A stretch of DNA of 64,000 nucleotides from Fulvivirgaceae bacterium JP3-4 (GTDB taxonomy: Bacteria; Bacteroidota; Bacteroidia; Cytophagales; Cyclobacteriaceae), in contig JARKND010000004.1 of the NCBI GenBank assembly GCA_029309925.1, positions 620,001 through 684,000 on the forward strand, in the 5' to 3' direction. Each line of letters opens with the position of its first letter. Position 1 is the stretch's first letter. Positions 34,340-43,952 of this stretch are shown in pieces. The notes under the pieces were generated by a model. It ran no database searches, had not been told where the DNA came from, and saw only the letters and a program-made list of their open reading frames with translations. Both the position numbers and the translations under genes were made by a program.

Positions 34340-36808
34340 TCAATGATCACAAAAGATCAGATCGATGCTTCCGATTGGCTGGCCCGGAGGTGCAGGAAGT
34401 AGCGGCTCCACGACAAATTCACTCGGATCGTCTTTATAGTCAGCAATACGTTGAAGTGCATAACGCAGCGTTATCTGCCACTGGCCGTCAGATACTGTCT
34501 TCAGACGATCACTGATCTGTTTAGAAAGCTGATCAATCTTTGCATTGGCAACGGCCTTCACAAGACCTGAGCTCTCATTAGAAGACGCCAGCCTGAACAG
34601 GTTTGTAAGAAATACATCATTGACAGTAGCCTGCACCAGCTTTGCATTACCCTGCGCAGGTTCAGCCAGATAGGTGACACCGATAATACGATCAATGACC
34701 GATTCAAGTGATGGCTGCTCCTTATCACGTCCATTGTGTTCAATGAGGCGCTGCGCCCTGGCGGGATGCAGCAGCAGACTGAACGTGAGATCCGCTGCGC
34801 TTTCCGCTGGACTCAATGCATCGAATGCGAGGTCCGTACGCGTCTTGATTACTTCACGGCTTCTCGAATATCCGATAGGCCGCGGAGGAATGGCGCGTAA
34901 CAATTTTTCAGGCAGGGTAAGCGTGGCAGCAGATACAGTTTTTAATAACGCGTCAAACGCTTTTTTCTGTTCTGCAGGAGAAACAAAATCAGTAGTGATC
35001 TGACCGTCACCGCGCAGCGCATAGCGATAGTTCATACCACCAACCATTTTGGCGGCAGCCTCTGTCTGGTAGCGGTGAAAAAAATAAACGGGAACCAACG
35101 CTTCTTCAAGCATCGCCATTGGCATTCCATGCCTGATATTGTTTTCACCGAAATTTTTGAGCGCTATATTCCTGATTTCAAGCACACGATTCAATTCGTC
35201 TGCAGGGTTGCTGCCATTGTCCCACAAATGTGCATACGGGTGCACACCGCCCACAGGACGAGCATCCTGATCAGACAGAAATGTCAGTCCCTGTTTCAAT
35301 GATTCCTGAAGTATAGCATCCAACTGCTGGTCTTCGTTGTTTGTGAATTCCTGATAGCCGTACCTTATCGCTACTTTGTCCCAGGCACCAATCTTGTCAT
35401 CATACGCGTTTGCGAGAGATATCTTTCCATCCGTTAACGTGACTACAGGGTGCGGATAATCCATCACCGATGCGAGTGTTTCTGTGCTGGATGAATAGCT
35501 GTGCGCAAGGCCTAGTGTGTGGCCGATTTCATGAGCGGATAACTGCTTCAAACGCGCAAGCGCCATGGTCTCCATTTCCTTTGACACCGGCTTACCAGTC
35601 TCATACGGTGCAAGCAATCCTTCCGCAATAAGGTAATCCTGTCTCACACGCAATGACCCGAGCGTTACATGGCCTTTCAGAATCTCTCCCGTTCGCGGAT
35701 CGGTGATCGAAGCACCATACGACCAGCCTCTTGTTGAGCGATGAACCCAGTTGATCACATTGTAGCGCACATCCATCGGGTCGACACCTTCAGGCATGAT
35801 CTCTACCCGGAAAGCATCTTTATATCCGGCAGCTTCGAATGCCTGATTCCACCAGCGTCCCCCTTCAAGCAGTGCCGAGCGAATCGGTTCCGGTGTTCCG
35901 TTGTCGAGGTAATAAACGATAGGTTCAATAGCTTCGCTCACAGCTGCGTTAGGATCTTTTTTCTTCAGCCGGTGACGCGTGATAAATCTTTTTTCGATTG
36001 GTTCGCTGATGGGGGAAGCATAGTCGTAGTACGACATGCTGAAGTAGCCGGCACGCGGATCGAATTTGCGAGGCTTATAATCATTGTCCGGCAATTCGAT
36101 AAAAGAATGATGTTGACGAACAGAAACGCTTGAAGGGGTTGGCGTCACACTTCTTATAAATGCACCTGTGGGCTGACCCGTAAATGTCAGGATCACTTCA
36201 AATTCGGAATTCTTCGGAAAATTTTTTACCCGTTCAGGGTAGAATGCACTTCGTGATTTGTCAAGCGTGTAAGTTCCCTGTTGCTGCGACTTCAATGTCT
36301 CGACTACACCGTGGACATCCTGCATAAAAAAATCTGTAGCATCAACGAGGACGCTGCCATCATGCTCAGCTTCTATCTTGAAACCCCACAGCACTGACTG
36401 GGCAAAGGCCTCCTCGACTGCTTTGCGCTCAGCGATGTTTTGCGTGATGGCGCGATAACGGTAGTTAGGCTCCACCATCAGGATTTTCGGACCGCGTTTG
36501 TCAAAGCGTACCACACGTTCGCTGCCCAACTGACCACGATCCAGGCCGATATCGTTCGACCCAAGACCTGCCGGCAGCGAGTTCACATATAAAAATTCCT
36601 GTCCGAACTTATTGATGAGCAGCCAGATTTTGTCCTGCTTCTCATCGTAATGAAATTCGATAAAGCCGGGAAATTTTTTCAGTCCGGCAATTTTCGATTC
36701 AATCGGATTTTTAGCGGGCTCTGGATCCTTAATCTGATCTTTCTTCTGCGGGAACGCAGGCGAAGAAATGGCAAATACAAGTGCAACGAAGAAAAGCTTT
36801 AGCTTCAT
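34340..36808 (-). CDS. secreted zinc metalloprotease (DUF5117/DUF5118 type)
   Basis: The 822-residue protein has a signal peptide (MKLKLFFVALVFAISSPAFP) and an N-terminal DUF5117-like part (FPGFIEFHYDEKQDKIWLLI and RFDKRGPKILMVEPNYRYRA). The metzincin-type zinc site HEIGHTLGLAH starts at H426, and a C-terminal helical domain follows. Members are exported or outer-membrane-associated proteases. It ends the minus-strand stretch that includes the SusC/SusD operon, but is separated from it by a terminator and one other gene, so shared control is uncertain. It is the main clue that the uptake system may act on peptides. Confidence 0.94.
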   Translation of the reverse strand: MKLKLFFVALVFAISSPAFPQKKDQIKDPEPAKNPIESKIAGLKKFPGFIEFHYDEKQDKIWLLINKFGQEFLYVNSLPAGLGSNDIGLDRGQLGSERVVRFDKRGPKILMVEPNYRYRAITQNIAERKAVEEAFAQSVLWGFKIEAEHDGSVLVDATDFFMQDVHGVVETLKSQQQGTYTLDKSRSAFYPERVKNFPKNSEFEVILTFTGQPTGAFIRSVTPTPSSVSVRQHHSFIELPDNDYKPRKFDPRAGYFSMSYYDYASPISEPIEKRFITRHRLKKKDPNAAVSEAIEPIVYYLDNGTPEPIRSALLEGGRWWNQAFEAAGYKDAFRVEIMPEGVDPMDVRYNVINWVHRSTRGWSYGASITDPRTGEILKGHVTLGSLRVRQDYLIAEGLLAPYETGKPVSKEMETMALARLKQLSAHEIGHTLGLAHSYSSSTETLASVMDYPHPVVTLTDGKISLANAYDDKIGAWDKVAIRYGYQEFTNNEDQQLDAILQESLKQGLTFLSDQDARPVGGVHPYAHLWDNGSNPADELNRVLEIRNIALKNFGENNIRHGMPMAMLEEALVPVYFFHRYQTEAAAKMVGGMNYRYALRGDGQITTDFVSPAEQKKAFDALLKTVSAATLTLPEKLLRAIPPRPIGYSRSREVIKTRTDLAFDALSPAESAADLTFSLLLHPARAQRLIEHNGRDKEQPSLESVIDRIIGVTYLAEPAQGNAKLVQATVNDVFLTNLFRLASSNESSGLVKAVANAKIDQLSKQISDRLKTVSDGQWQITLRYALQRIADYKDDPSEFVVEPLLPAPPGQPIGSIDLIFCDH

Positions 36809-36875
36809 AGGGATAGGTTTGAAGCTAAAGCTAAAAAAATACTTGAAAGCCGGAAAGAAAATCTACACGGGCAGT

Positions 36876-37583
36876 TTAGCCGGGATTGGAATAGTTGAGT
36901 TGCTTGATCAAAACCAGCAATTCCTGTTCATCATGAGTATCAATATCAAACTCTTTAATAATTGCGGTAACATCCGTTTGAAACGTCTCCTTAAACTCAG
37001 AAATCAATTTTTTCTTCCCTCCCTTAACTTCCAGCAACAGCTTTTCGCGCGCAATGAACGTGCGTACTTTTTTCACAATCTGATGATCCTTCCTGCCGAC
37101 ATCGAGCTGCTGATTGTAATTGGATGAAAGTTTCTCCGTAGTGTAGAGTTCGAGTAACTTATACGGTTCGCTGTCAGACACCAGTTTAAAAAAACCATTT
37201 ATCGGCAAACCTTCCGCTGTTACATAATTACCACGAACGAAAGCTTCTTGCTCACCGTTTGTGTTGCGCCATTGAAAAGAAAGAACCCGGTCTCCAGGTA
37301 AAACTTTGATCGCTCCATCATGAAGGATCTCAAAACTTTGTGATGAAAGGTCGAGTTTGACCCGAACGCCTTCTAGTTTCGTCTCTCCTTTTAAAAACAG
37401 GTCTGCCAGCAGCCAATCTTCTTCATAGTATGTTGAGCCGATTGTCTTTGGTGGTGCAGGTGGCAGTTCCGATACAAAACCGAAGGCTGATTTCTGGAAC
37501 ATCATCCGGCTGTGCGGACTCACGTTTACCTGGGCGTATGACACCGATGAGAGTAAAATTGCAAGTGTAAAAAGTCTATACAT
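36876..37583 (-). CDS. secreted protein, hypothetical
   Basis: From ATG at 37583 the 235-residue product has a signal peptide (MYRLFTLAILLSSVSYAQ) and a mainly beta-rich body (GVRVKLDLSSQSFEILHDGA; VLSFQWRNTNGEQEAFVRGN), then a Lys-rich segment KGGKKKLISEF. An upstream in-frame ATG (37598) adds five residues and is less likely. No family is assigned. It follows the terminator of the SusC/SusD operon, and precedes the metalloprotease by 67 nt on the same strand, so it may be co-transcribed with the protease. Confidence 0.8.
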   Translation of the reverse strand: MYRLFTLAILLSSVSYAQVNVSPHSRMMFQKSAFGFVSELPPAPPKTIGSTYYEEDWLLADLFLKGETKLEGVRVKLDLSSQSFEILHDGAIKVLPGDRVLSFQWRNTNGEQEAFVRGNYVTAEGLPINGFFKLVSDSEPYKLLELYTTEKLSSNYNQQLDVGRKDHQIVKKVRTFIAREKLLLEVKGGKKKLISEFKETFQTDVTAIIKEFDIDTHDEQELLVLIKQLNYSNPG

Positions 37584-37600
37584 GTGCAGTGCGGTCAAAG

Positions 37601-37630
37601 AAAAAGAGCTGAGTGAATCAGCCCTTTTTC
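37601..37630 (-). terminator. rho-independent terminator ending the SusC/SusD operon
   Basis: A 12-bp stem with one G-U pair (AAAAAGAGCTGA and TCAGCCCTTTTT) has a 5-nt loop and T-rich sequence after it on the minus strand. It lies 20 nt past the stop of the lipoprotein gene and so marks the operon end. Confidence 0.88.
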
Positions 37631-37649
37631 ACAATTCTGAAATATGATT

Positions 37650-38153
37650 CTAGTGTGTGATGATAATCTCGAAGGAGCGATAGCCATAGTTGTCCAGACT
37701 GTTTCCCACGAGCATGTGAACGAGGATAATATCTCCATCGTGGAACTCGAAGCCGTCATCATCTTCAGCAGGCACGGTGTAACTGAGGTCATACACATAA
37801 GTATTACCCGTCAGCTCGATCACGCTGCTGGTTGCGGTCGGATCGAGCGGATGGGGATCTTCGCTTGCGTAGTACTGACGGGTGACTTCAAGCGTCTCCA
37901 GTTCGGCATCTTTCCCACCGCTGATGTCCGCGCTGATCTGCAGCACTTCACCCGGATGCGCTTCAATTACACGAATTGACTGTGTGTTACGTTCAAGCTT
38001 CGTCCCGTTGATAAAAATTGCGTTGATGTTAGGCGATTTTGCGAGTGCCTCCTGTCGCGCATCAAGTTGTGGGTTCTCATCAAATCCACCTGTAACACAC
38101 GAGCTTAATCCAAACGCACTCAGAAGAAATATGTATGCAATTGTTCTTTTCAT
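37650..38153 (-). CDS. hypothetical lipoprotein of the SusC/SusD operon
   Basis: The 167-residue product has a lipobox (FGLSSC, Cys near residue 19), then an acidic, beta-rich body (VIEAHPGEVLQISADISGG; DDGFEFHDGDIILVHMLVGN). It looks like a surface-exposed Ig-like lipoprotein. It starts 4 nt after the DUF5011 gene stop and ends before a clear terminator, so it is the last gene of the SusC-SusD operon. Such accessory lipoproteins often bind the substrate at the cell surface; that role here is inference. Confidence 0.82.
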   Translation of the reverse strand: MKRTIAYIFLLSAFGLSSCVTGGFDENPQLDARQEALAKSPNINAIFINGTKLERNTQSIRVIEAHPGEVLQISADISGGKDAELETLEVTRQYYASEDPHPLDPTATSSVIELTGNTYVYDLSYTVPAEDDDGFEFHDGDIILVHMLVGNSLDNYGYRSFEIIITH

Positions 38154-38157
38154 AATC

Positions 38158-38817
38158 TTACTGTTTTACAAAAGTTCTTGTATTGGTCAAGAATCCGAAA
38201 TTGTCGATCACAACGCTGTAGCCATTGGCGTTTAGTGTGATTTGAGCTGACAAGGTTCCATACCCATTCGGAACAGGCTGCTCCGGTATAGATATCGTTC
38301 CGTTGGCATAGTGGAAAACATATACCGGCAGAACAGCAATGCTTGGCGGCAGAACCCCTCCGATATTATCGTTGCGATAAACGCCAGGCGCAACTTTCGT
38401 CCAAACGGCCGGAGCGGCATTTGTTGTTCTTGCATATGTTCCCGACAAGTCAACGGCTGTGTTCGGATTGCTCGGTGCTACAACAACAATACGTTGTTGA
38501 ACAACAGTAGTCTCTTCATCGAGTTCGTTCACATTCGTAACAGTGTAGTTCACCGTGTAAACACCAGGAGCATTCAGATCGACAGTTGATTCTGTTTCAA
38601 TGCTTGATGTGATGTCATCGCTGCCAAGTGTTGCCTTTGCGCCAGCATCCGAATACGAGCCACCCTGACTGACAAAAACGACAGGATCGCCCACAACCTG
38701 AATGGCCGGGAAACGAATCACGCCCAACGCAATATCATCTGATTCAAAATCGCGATCACAGGCCATCACTGTGGCAAGCACTGTAACAATCGCGAGTATA
38801 TTTCTAAGTTTCTTCAT
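38158..38817 (-). CDS. DUF5011 (Ig-like) lipoprotein
   Basis: The 219-residue product has a lipobox (ATVMAC), then an Ig-like DUF5011 domain: QGGSYSDAGAKATLGSDDIT, APGVYTVNYTVTNVN and a beta-rich second half ending NFGFLTNTRTFVKQ. Such proteins follow SusD genes and are thought to be surface glycan- or peptide-binding accessories. It starts 12 nt after SusD and ends 4 nt before the next lipoprotein start. Confidence 0.9.
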   Translation of the reverse strand: MKKLRNILAIVTVLATVMACDRDFESDDIALGVIRFPAIQVVGDPVVFVSQGGSYSDAGAKATLGSDDITSSIETESTVDLNAPGVYTVNYTVTNVNELDEETTVVQQRIVVVAPSNPNTAVDLSGTYARTTNAAPAVWTKVAPGVYRNDNIGGVLPPSIAVLPVYVFHYANGTISIPEQPVPNGYGTLSAQITLNANGYSVVIDNFGFLTNTRTFVKQ

Positions 38818-38829
38818 ACCTGTTAGTCG

Positions 38830-40278
38830 TTAAAATGTAGTGTCCCACCAAACCGGTGTGTCAACAGCTTGCAGTGTTGGCGCGTTCGGGTTCGATGATG
38901 TTTCATTTGTTGGCCAGATCAGTCTCAGCGGAAATACATTTCCAAGCGGAGCACCCTGAACAGATTTTGTCAGCGCAGGAACGCCTGTGCGTCTCCATTC
39001 GGTCCATCCTTCATAGCCCTGCTTACCATTGAAGCTGAGCCATTTCTGATAATAGATCTGGTCGAGGGTATTGTTGTATGCGTACGCACCGCCCGGAGCG
39101 ATGAAGCTTGCACCGTTCTGTCCCCAGAAGCTGAAGGAAGCAAGTACTGCTGCGTTGTAAAGCGCCTGCGCACTCTGACCACTCCATCCGCGCTGTGCCG
39201 CTTCTGCCTGCAGAAACAAACTTTCATATCCCGACATCAGAATCACTGGTGCTGTTGTTGACAGGATTATCGAAGCATCGGGGCGCGCGTAGTTATTGTA
39301 CTGACCGCCATCCGTTGTACCGGTTCCCTGTTTCAGACCTGTATATTGTCCCCCAGTCGGTGCAGGATCATACAAAACTGTGATTCTGGAGTCTGCCGCA
39401 TCCAATAGTCGTTGTGTTGACGTAAGACTTGCGACAACGTTCTGCGGAGTAGTAGAGTCGAGTTCCTGCCACAACGGATTTTCATTTCCGGTGCTGCCGC
39501 TGAAAGTGATCATCGCGTGCTGAGATCCTTCGAGGAACTGAGGATTCGTGGCGTACAATGCCGCAATACCAGCCTGTGCTACAGCAGGACGCGCAAACGC
39601 CTGACGGATATAGATCTTTAGCTTGAGCGTGTTGGCAAACCGCGTCCAAAGATTCATATTACCACCGAAGATAAGATCAGCCGTGCCGGGTCCCGGTGCG
39701 GTTGGATCGATCCATCCCATTGCCTCATCAATCTTAACAACGAGATCATCGTAGATCTCAGCACCAGCATCGAAGCGCGGAGAAAGAATACCTTCTTTGC
39801 CACGCAATGCTTCGCTGTACGGAACCTGGTCATAGAGATCAACCAGGATCTGGAAAGAATAAACCTGCAGAAGCTGCGCAATGGCCGCGTAGTTATTTAA
39901 ATTATCCTCGAGGGCTGCGGTCTTTACAAACTTAAGGTCTGAAAGAACGCCCGTATCGAAACCTGCACCACCACTACCGGAATACATCGCCTGCCACGCA
40001 CCGACAAAGTTTGTTGTGGTGATGTTGTATTGTTCAAATCCGCTGTACTGCGAAGCGGTTGGGCCCTGCGTCCAGTAGTGCGCGAGGATGCTTCCGAGTA
40101 TGTTGTACTGCGATTCCAGCGTTGTTGCAAGGCCCACCTGGGCGGCAGGCAACGTGAGCTGAGGCGTAGACGTGGGCGGATTGTTAGGATCCGTGTTGAT
40201 GTCGAGCACATCTTCACACGAAGTCATCACCATCCCGGCCATCATCGCCACTCCAAAAACTATTTTATTGATTTTCAT
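38830..40278 (-). CDS. SusD/RagB-family outer-membrane lipoprotein
   Basis: The 482-residue product has a lipobox (MVMTSC) followed by EDVLDINTDPNNPP, the family's hallmark start, then TPR-like helices and the conserved end region PLRLIWPTNE. It forms the lid on the SusC channel and captures substrate at the cell surface. It lies 60 nt downstream of SusC and 12 nt upstream of the DUF5011 gene. The DINTDPNNP type belongs to the SusD-like branch that also includes peptide-uptake lids such as RagB. Confidence 0.95.
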   Translation of the reverse strand: MKINKIVFGVAMMAGMVMTSCEDVLDINTDPNNPPTSTPQLTLPAAQVGLATTLESQYNILGSILAHYWTQGPTASQYSGFEQYNITTTNFVGAWQAMYSGSGGAGFDTGVLSDLKFVKTAALEDNLNNYAAIAQLLQVYSFQILVDLYDQVPYSEALRGKEGILSPRFDAGAEIYDDLVVKIDEAMGWIDPTAPGPGTADLIFGGNMNLWTRFANTLKLKIYIRQAFARPAVAQAGIAALYATNPQFLEGSQHAMITFSGSTGNENPLWQELDSTTPQNVVASLTSTQRLLDAADSRITVLYDPAPTGGQYTGLKQGTGTTDGGQYNNYARPDASIILSTTAPVILMSGYESLFLQAEAAQRGWSGQSAQALYNAAVLASFSFWGQNGASFIAPGGAYAYNNTLDQIYYQKWLSFNGKQGYEGWTEWRRTGVPALTKSVQGAPLGNVFPLRLIWPTNETSSNPNAPTLQAVDTPVWWDTTF

Positions 40279-40338
40279 GTGTCAATTTTTTTGATTGTTA
40301 ACGGGGTACGCATGATAACGCTCCCGAATCATAACTCA

Positions 40339-43300
40339 TTAGAACGTTGCTCTGAGGTTAACACCATAAGTAGCCTGCGTTGGAATTCCGTAGAATTCGT
40401 AGCCCTGAACGTTCACAAAACCAGGAGCATTACCCGCACCGAAAGCATTCGCTTCAGGGTCGATCACGTGATTGTTCTTGGCCGTATGCAACCAAAGATT
40501 TCTTCCCAGCACACCGATGGTAACATTTCCAAAAGGAGTTTTCTCAAGTAAGCTCTTAGGAAGCGAGTAATTCAGCGCAATCTCACGAAGCTTGATGAAA
40601 GATGCGTCTAAAAGAACCTCATCGTTGCGCGCGCCTCCCTGGATGTTTGCCCAATACTGGCGATAGGTACCTCCGCCATACATGGTGAGAGGTGTTGTGT
40701 TGGGCTCATAGATCGGCTGATTGTTTTCATCGGTGCCAGTCTGTACAACCGAGTTCGGAACAATCCATTCTTCGCGATCATTGAAAGCTGTTTCCTCAAG
40801 CTGACCGTTGAAATACAACTGCGCCATTGTAGATGAAACAATGTTTCCACCCTGCCGTGTATCCAGCGTTGCTGACAGGCTAAGGCCTCTGAACGAAAGT
40901 GTTGAACTCAAACCTCCGGTCCAGTCAGGCTGAAGTGTGCCGATATAAACCGGGTTTGGATCATCGAGCGGAATACCGTCATTGCCAACCACGATCTTTC
41001 CATCGGCTGTGCGGAGCGTTGTAGTTGCTTCAAAAACTCCGTAAGGCTCTCCTACCCTGATCTTCAAGCCGGGTGTGAGGCCCTGGTTCACCAAAGTCAG
41101 TTCGGTATTACCAGAATTGAGTTCCTCAACACGGTTTTTATTTTTCGCGAAGTTCACAGAAAGATCCCAGTTGAAATCTCCGAGTGAGAGCACGCGTCCA
41201 CCGAGTGTTACTTCCACACCCTTGTTTGAAACCGATCCTACGTTGATCACCTGTGTGTTGTATCCGGAAGATGGAGCCACGGCAGCATTCAGGATCTGTG
41301 ACTCACTCTTGCTATCGTAATAGGCAACATCAAGACTGATCTTACCCTCGAACAACCTTGTATCCAAACCGAACTCAACTGATTTGGTGATCTCAGGCTG
41401 AAGGTTCGGATTACCGATAACATCGCCTTCGCTAAAACCAGGTACGATAACTGATCCGTTGTTGAAAGGGAAAGTAATCCCCGCGAATGCACCGGTCGGC
41501 CCTGCCTGATTGAAAATAGATGCTGTCTGGTAAGGGTTCGCATCGTTACCAACTTCCGCATAGCTTGCGCGGATCTTTGCTGACGACAGAACATTGTTGC
41601 TGACTTCAAAAGCATCTGTGATCACAAAGCTCATGTTCACGCTTGGATAGCCAAAGGAGTTGTTTCCTTTCGGAAGAGTCGATGACCAGTCATTGCGATA
41701 AGTTGCACCGAGGAACAGATAACCGTTGTAACTCAGGTCAAGTGATGTATATGCTCCGAAAAGTCTGCGTTTCTGGAATGCTCCAAACGCAACATAATTT
41801 CCGTTGACGTTTCCAAGGTTATCGTAACCAGGGATAGTCAGGTCAGGTGCCGTTGCACCAGTGTTGCTGGCGTTGCGCTGATTGAAGTTGTAACCCACCA
41901 GCCAGGTACCTTCGAAACGTTCAGAGATCTTCTTCGTCATGCTCAGAATGAAGTTTGCATCGAGCTCGCGATTGTTGAGACGCTGCTCAGTATACTCCCC
42001 GTTGTAGTTGAAAGCGCCCTGGTAGTTTGGCCCCGCAGGGTTATTGTATTCAACGATGTCAGCAAATGTATTTCGCTCGTCTGAGCTGACGTCTGTACCA
42101 ACACGTGCCGTTGCTGTCATCCAGTCAAGAGGCTGATATGAAAGCTGGAAGTTTCCATACACCCTGTTCATATCCTGATGAGCGTAGTCGTGGGCAAGCG
42201 TGTAGTAAGGGTTCACGGCAAACGGAGTGAAAAATCCGTCTGGTGTGTTGAACGGATTGTTCAGGTCTTCGAAATCACGAATGCTGTAATCGCGTGGCAC
42301 GTTGAGGATGTTCGACATCGCATGGTTGCGCTGTCCTGTCTGTGGCAGATTTGCATTGATCCTCACGTAATTGATGGATGCACTCGAGCGAAGTTTGTTG
42401 GCGAGCTGCGTACTACCATTGAGGGTAAAGTTATTCCGGTGATAGTCAGTCGTCTTGATCACACCAGTTTGCGCGAGATCCGTGAACGACAGGTAGTAAG
42501 TCGACTTGTCATTTCCTCCGGAAAGCGATAATGAGTTTTGGAAGCTCTTACCGATTTCATAGAAATCTTCAATATTTGTCGGCAGCGCAGCATAGCGCTT
42601 ATACTGCTGAATGTTGTTCACGATTGCACCGTATGGACGGAGAGAGTTATCAAAAGGATCGCCCCAGCTTTCCTGATCGTTGAGGTAGCTCTGGTTATCA
42701 CCCAACTGCCCCTGGCCAAATCGGTTTTGGAGTTTCGGTGTAACCAGGACTTTTGAAAGCTGGTATGAGCTGTTGAACACAACTTCGTTTTTGCCATTGA
42801 TATTTTTGCCTTTCTTGGTGGTGATCAGAATTACACCACTTGCTGCACGTGAACCATAAAGCGCGGCTGCCGCTGGACCCTTCAGTACGGAGACGGACTC
42901 AATGTCCTCAGGGTTGAGGTCGTTAGCGCGGTTACCGCCATCCACCACGTTGTCAAAGAAGTTGCCGGATGCCTGAACGTTGCTGTTCGAGCTGTTATTG
43001 ATCGGCACGCCATCAACCACAAAGAGGGCCTGGTTATTTCCAAGCAATGAAGTCGGACCGCGAAGCACTACACGTGTGCTGCTCCCTAGACCACCACCAG
43101 CGTTGGAAATCTGAGCCCCAGCGATTTTCCCCTGAAGAGAATTCAAAACACTTGTTTGTCTTCCCACCACGAGGTCTTCGCTCTTCACTTCCTGAACGGA
43201 GTAGCCGAGTGCCTTGCGCTCGCGCTCGATACCAAATGATGTCACCACGACTTCACCCAGCTGCTTTGCGTCCTGGGTCATGATCACATCAACTGTCGAG

Positions 43301-43566
43301 CGGGATCCAATCTCGATCTCCTGTGTTTGAAGCCCGATAAAGGAAAAAACAAGTGTTCCGCCTGCATTGGGAACACGAAGCGCGAAGTTACCCTCACTGT
43401 CAGTAACAGCACCCGTTGCTGTACCTTTTAAAACTACATTGACTCCCGGCAAAGCTGCACCATCCTCGGATGCTGTGACTTTACCGGAAACCGTTCGATC
43501 CTGAGCTATTGCGTGATGCGCCATCACGACAAAGCTTAGCAAACCTACTAGTAAAAATTTCCTCAT
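40339..43566 (-). CDS. SusC/RagA-family TonB-dependent outer-membrane transporter
   Basis: From ATG at 43566 the 1075-residue product has a signal peptide (MRKFLLVGLLSFVVMAHHAIAQ), a carboxypeptidase-D-like plug extension (VSGKVTASEDGAALPGVNV), the SusC signature (LGEVVVTSFGIERERKALGY), a plug domain (VDGVPINNSS) and a 22-strand-type barrel ending in Phe (GVNLRATF). An upstream in-frame ATG (43671) would put 35 residues before the signal peptide and is rejected. It imports substrate with SusD using TonB energy. An 8-bp inverted repeat and hairpin lie upstream (43660-43692). Confidence 0.96.
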   Translation of the reverse strand: MRKFLLVGLLSFVVMAHHAIAQDRTVSGKVTASEDGAALPGVNVVLKGTATGAVTDSEGNFALRVPNAGGTLVFSFIGLQTQEIEIGSRSTVDVIMTQDAKQLGEVVVTSFGIERERKALGYSVQEVKSEDLVVGRQTSVLNSLQGKIAGAQISNAGGGLGSSTRVVLRGPTSLLGNNQALFVVDGVPINNSSNSNVQASGNFFDNVVDGGNRANDLNPEDIESVSVLKGPAAAALYGSRAASGVILITTKKGKNINGKNEVVFNSSYQLSKVLVTPKLQNRFGQGQLGDNQSYLNDQESWGDPFDNSLRPYGAIVNNIQQYKRYAALPTNIEDFYEIGKSFQNSLSLSGGNDKSTYYLSFTDLAQTGVIKTTDYHRNNFTLNGSTQLANKLRSSASINYVRINANLPQTGQRNHAMSNILNVPRDYSIRDFEDLNNPFNTPDGFFTPFAVNPYYTLAHDYAHQDMNRVYGNFQLSYQPLDWMTATARVGTDVSSDERNTFADIVEYNNPAGPNYQGAFNYNGEYTEQRLNNRELDANFILSMTKKISERFEGTWLVGYNFNQRNASNTGATAPDLTIPGYDNLGNVNGNYVAFGAFQKRRLFGAYTSLDLSYNGYLFLGATYRNDWSSTLPKGNNSFGYPSVNMSFVITDAFEVSNNVLSSAKIRASYAEVGNDANPYQTASIFNQAGPTGAFAGITFPFNNGSVIVPGFSEGDVIGNPNLQPEITKSVEFGLDTRLFEGKISLDVAYYDSKSESQILNAAVAPSSGYNTQVINVGSVSNKGVEVTLGGRVLSLGDFNWDLSVNFAKNKNRVEELNSGNTELTLVNQGLTPGLKIRVGEPYGVFEATTTLRTADGKIVVGNDGIPLDDPNPVYIGTLQPDWTGGLSSTLSFRGLSLSATLDTRQGGNIVSSTMAQLYFNGQLEETAFNDREEWIVPNSVVQTGTDENNQPIYEPNTTPLTMYGGGTYRQYWANIQGGARNDEVLLDASFIKLREIALNYSLPKSLLEKTPFGNVTIGVLGRNLWLHTAKNNHVIDPEANAFGAGNAPGFVNVQGYEFYGIPTQATYGVNLRATF

Positions 43567-43659
43567 ACTTTTTGGTTTTGAATTAGAAAAAATAAAAATG
43601 CAACCGTCACAACGGTACGGTTGATGGTCAAAAGTCAAAAAAGCAAGAGCGAAAAAAAT

Positions 43660-43692
43660 GACTTCACACATGGTATATTCTGCCGTGAAGTC
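43660..43692 (-). promoter_or_regulatory. inverted repeat upstream of SusC
   Basis: GACTTCAC (43660-43667) and GTGAAGTC (43685-43692) form a perfect 8-bp inverted repeat with 17 nt between, 94 nt upstream of the SusC start. It could be an operator for a dimeric regulator, for example the NarL-type regulator encoded 0.5 kb upstream, or an mRNA leader hairpin. Confidence 0.4.
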
Positions 43693-43743
43693 TCATCCGG
43701 TTTGCGTGAAAAAAAAGGTTGGAACGTGGTGAAGAAAAAATAA

Positions 43744-43764
43744 AGCCCCTCCATCTGAGGGGCT
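43744..43764 (-). terminator. hairpin terminator upstream of the SusC promoter
   Basis: Perfect 8-bp stem AGCCCCTC (43744-43751) and GAGGGGCT (43757-43764) with a 5-nt loop, followed by TTTATTTTTTC on the minus strand. It would insulate SusC from the sensor/regulator operon upstream. Confidence 0.8.
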
Positions 43765-43903
43765 GAAATTCCTGCGGTCTGCTCAGAAGGTCAGACCATT
43801 AACCTAAACTTATGAAGAAATTTCAATGTATAGGATGAAGGGTGCGCGCGGAAAGTTTTATGGAAATCGGAAATAATCACCCATTCGGTATTAACCCAAT
43901 AAA

Positions 43904-43926
43904 AAAGCAGCCTTTCGAGCTGCTTT
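43904..43926 (-). terminator. rho-independent terminator
   Basis: Perfect 8-bp stem AAAGCAGC (43904-43911) and GCTGCTTT (43919-43926) with a 7-nt loop, followed on the minus strand by more T. It lies beyond the heptamer hairpin after the NarL-type regulator gene, so that transcript meets several terminators in a row. Confidence 0.8.
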
Positions 43927-43952
43927 CACTTATAATGGAGGAGTGGAAGAAT

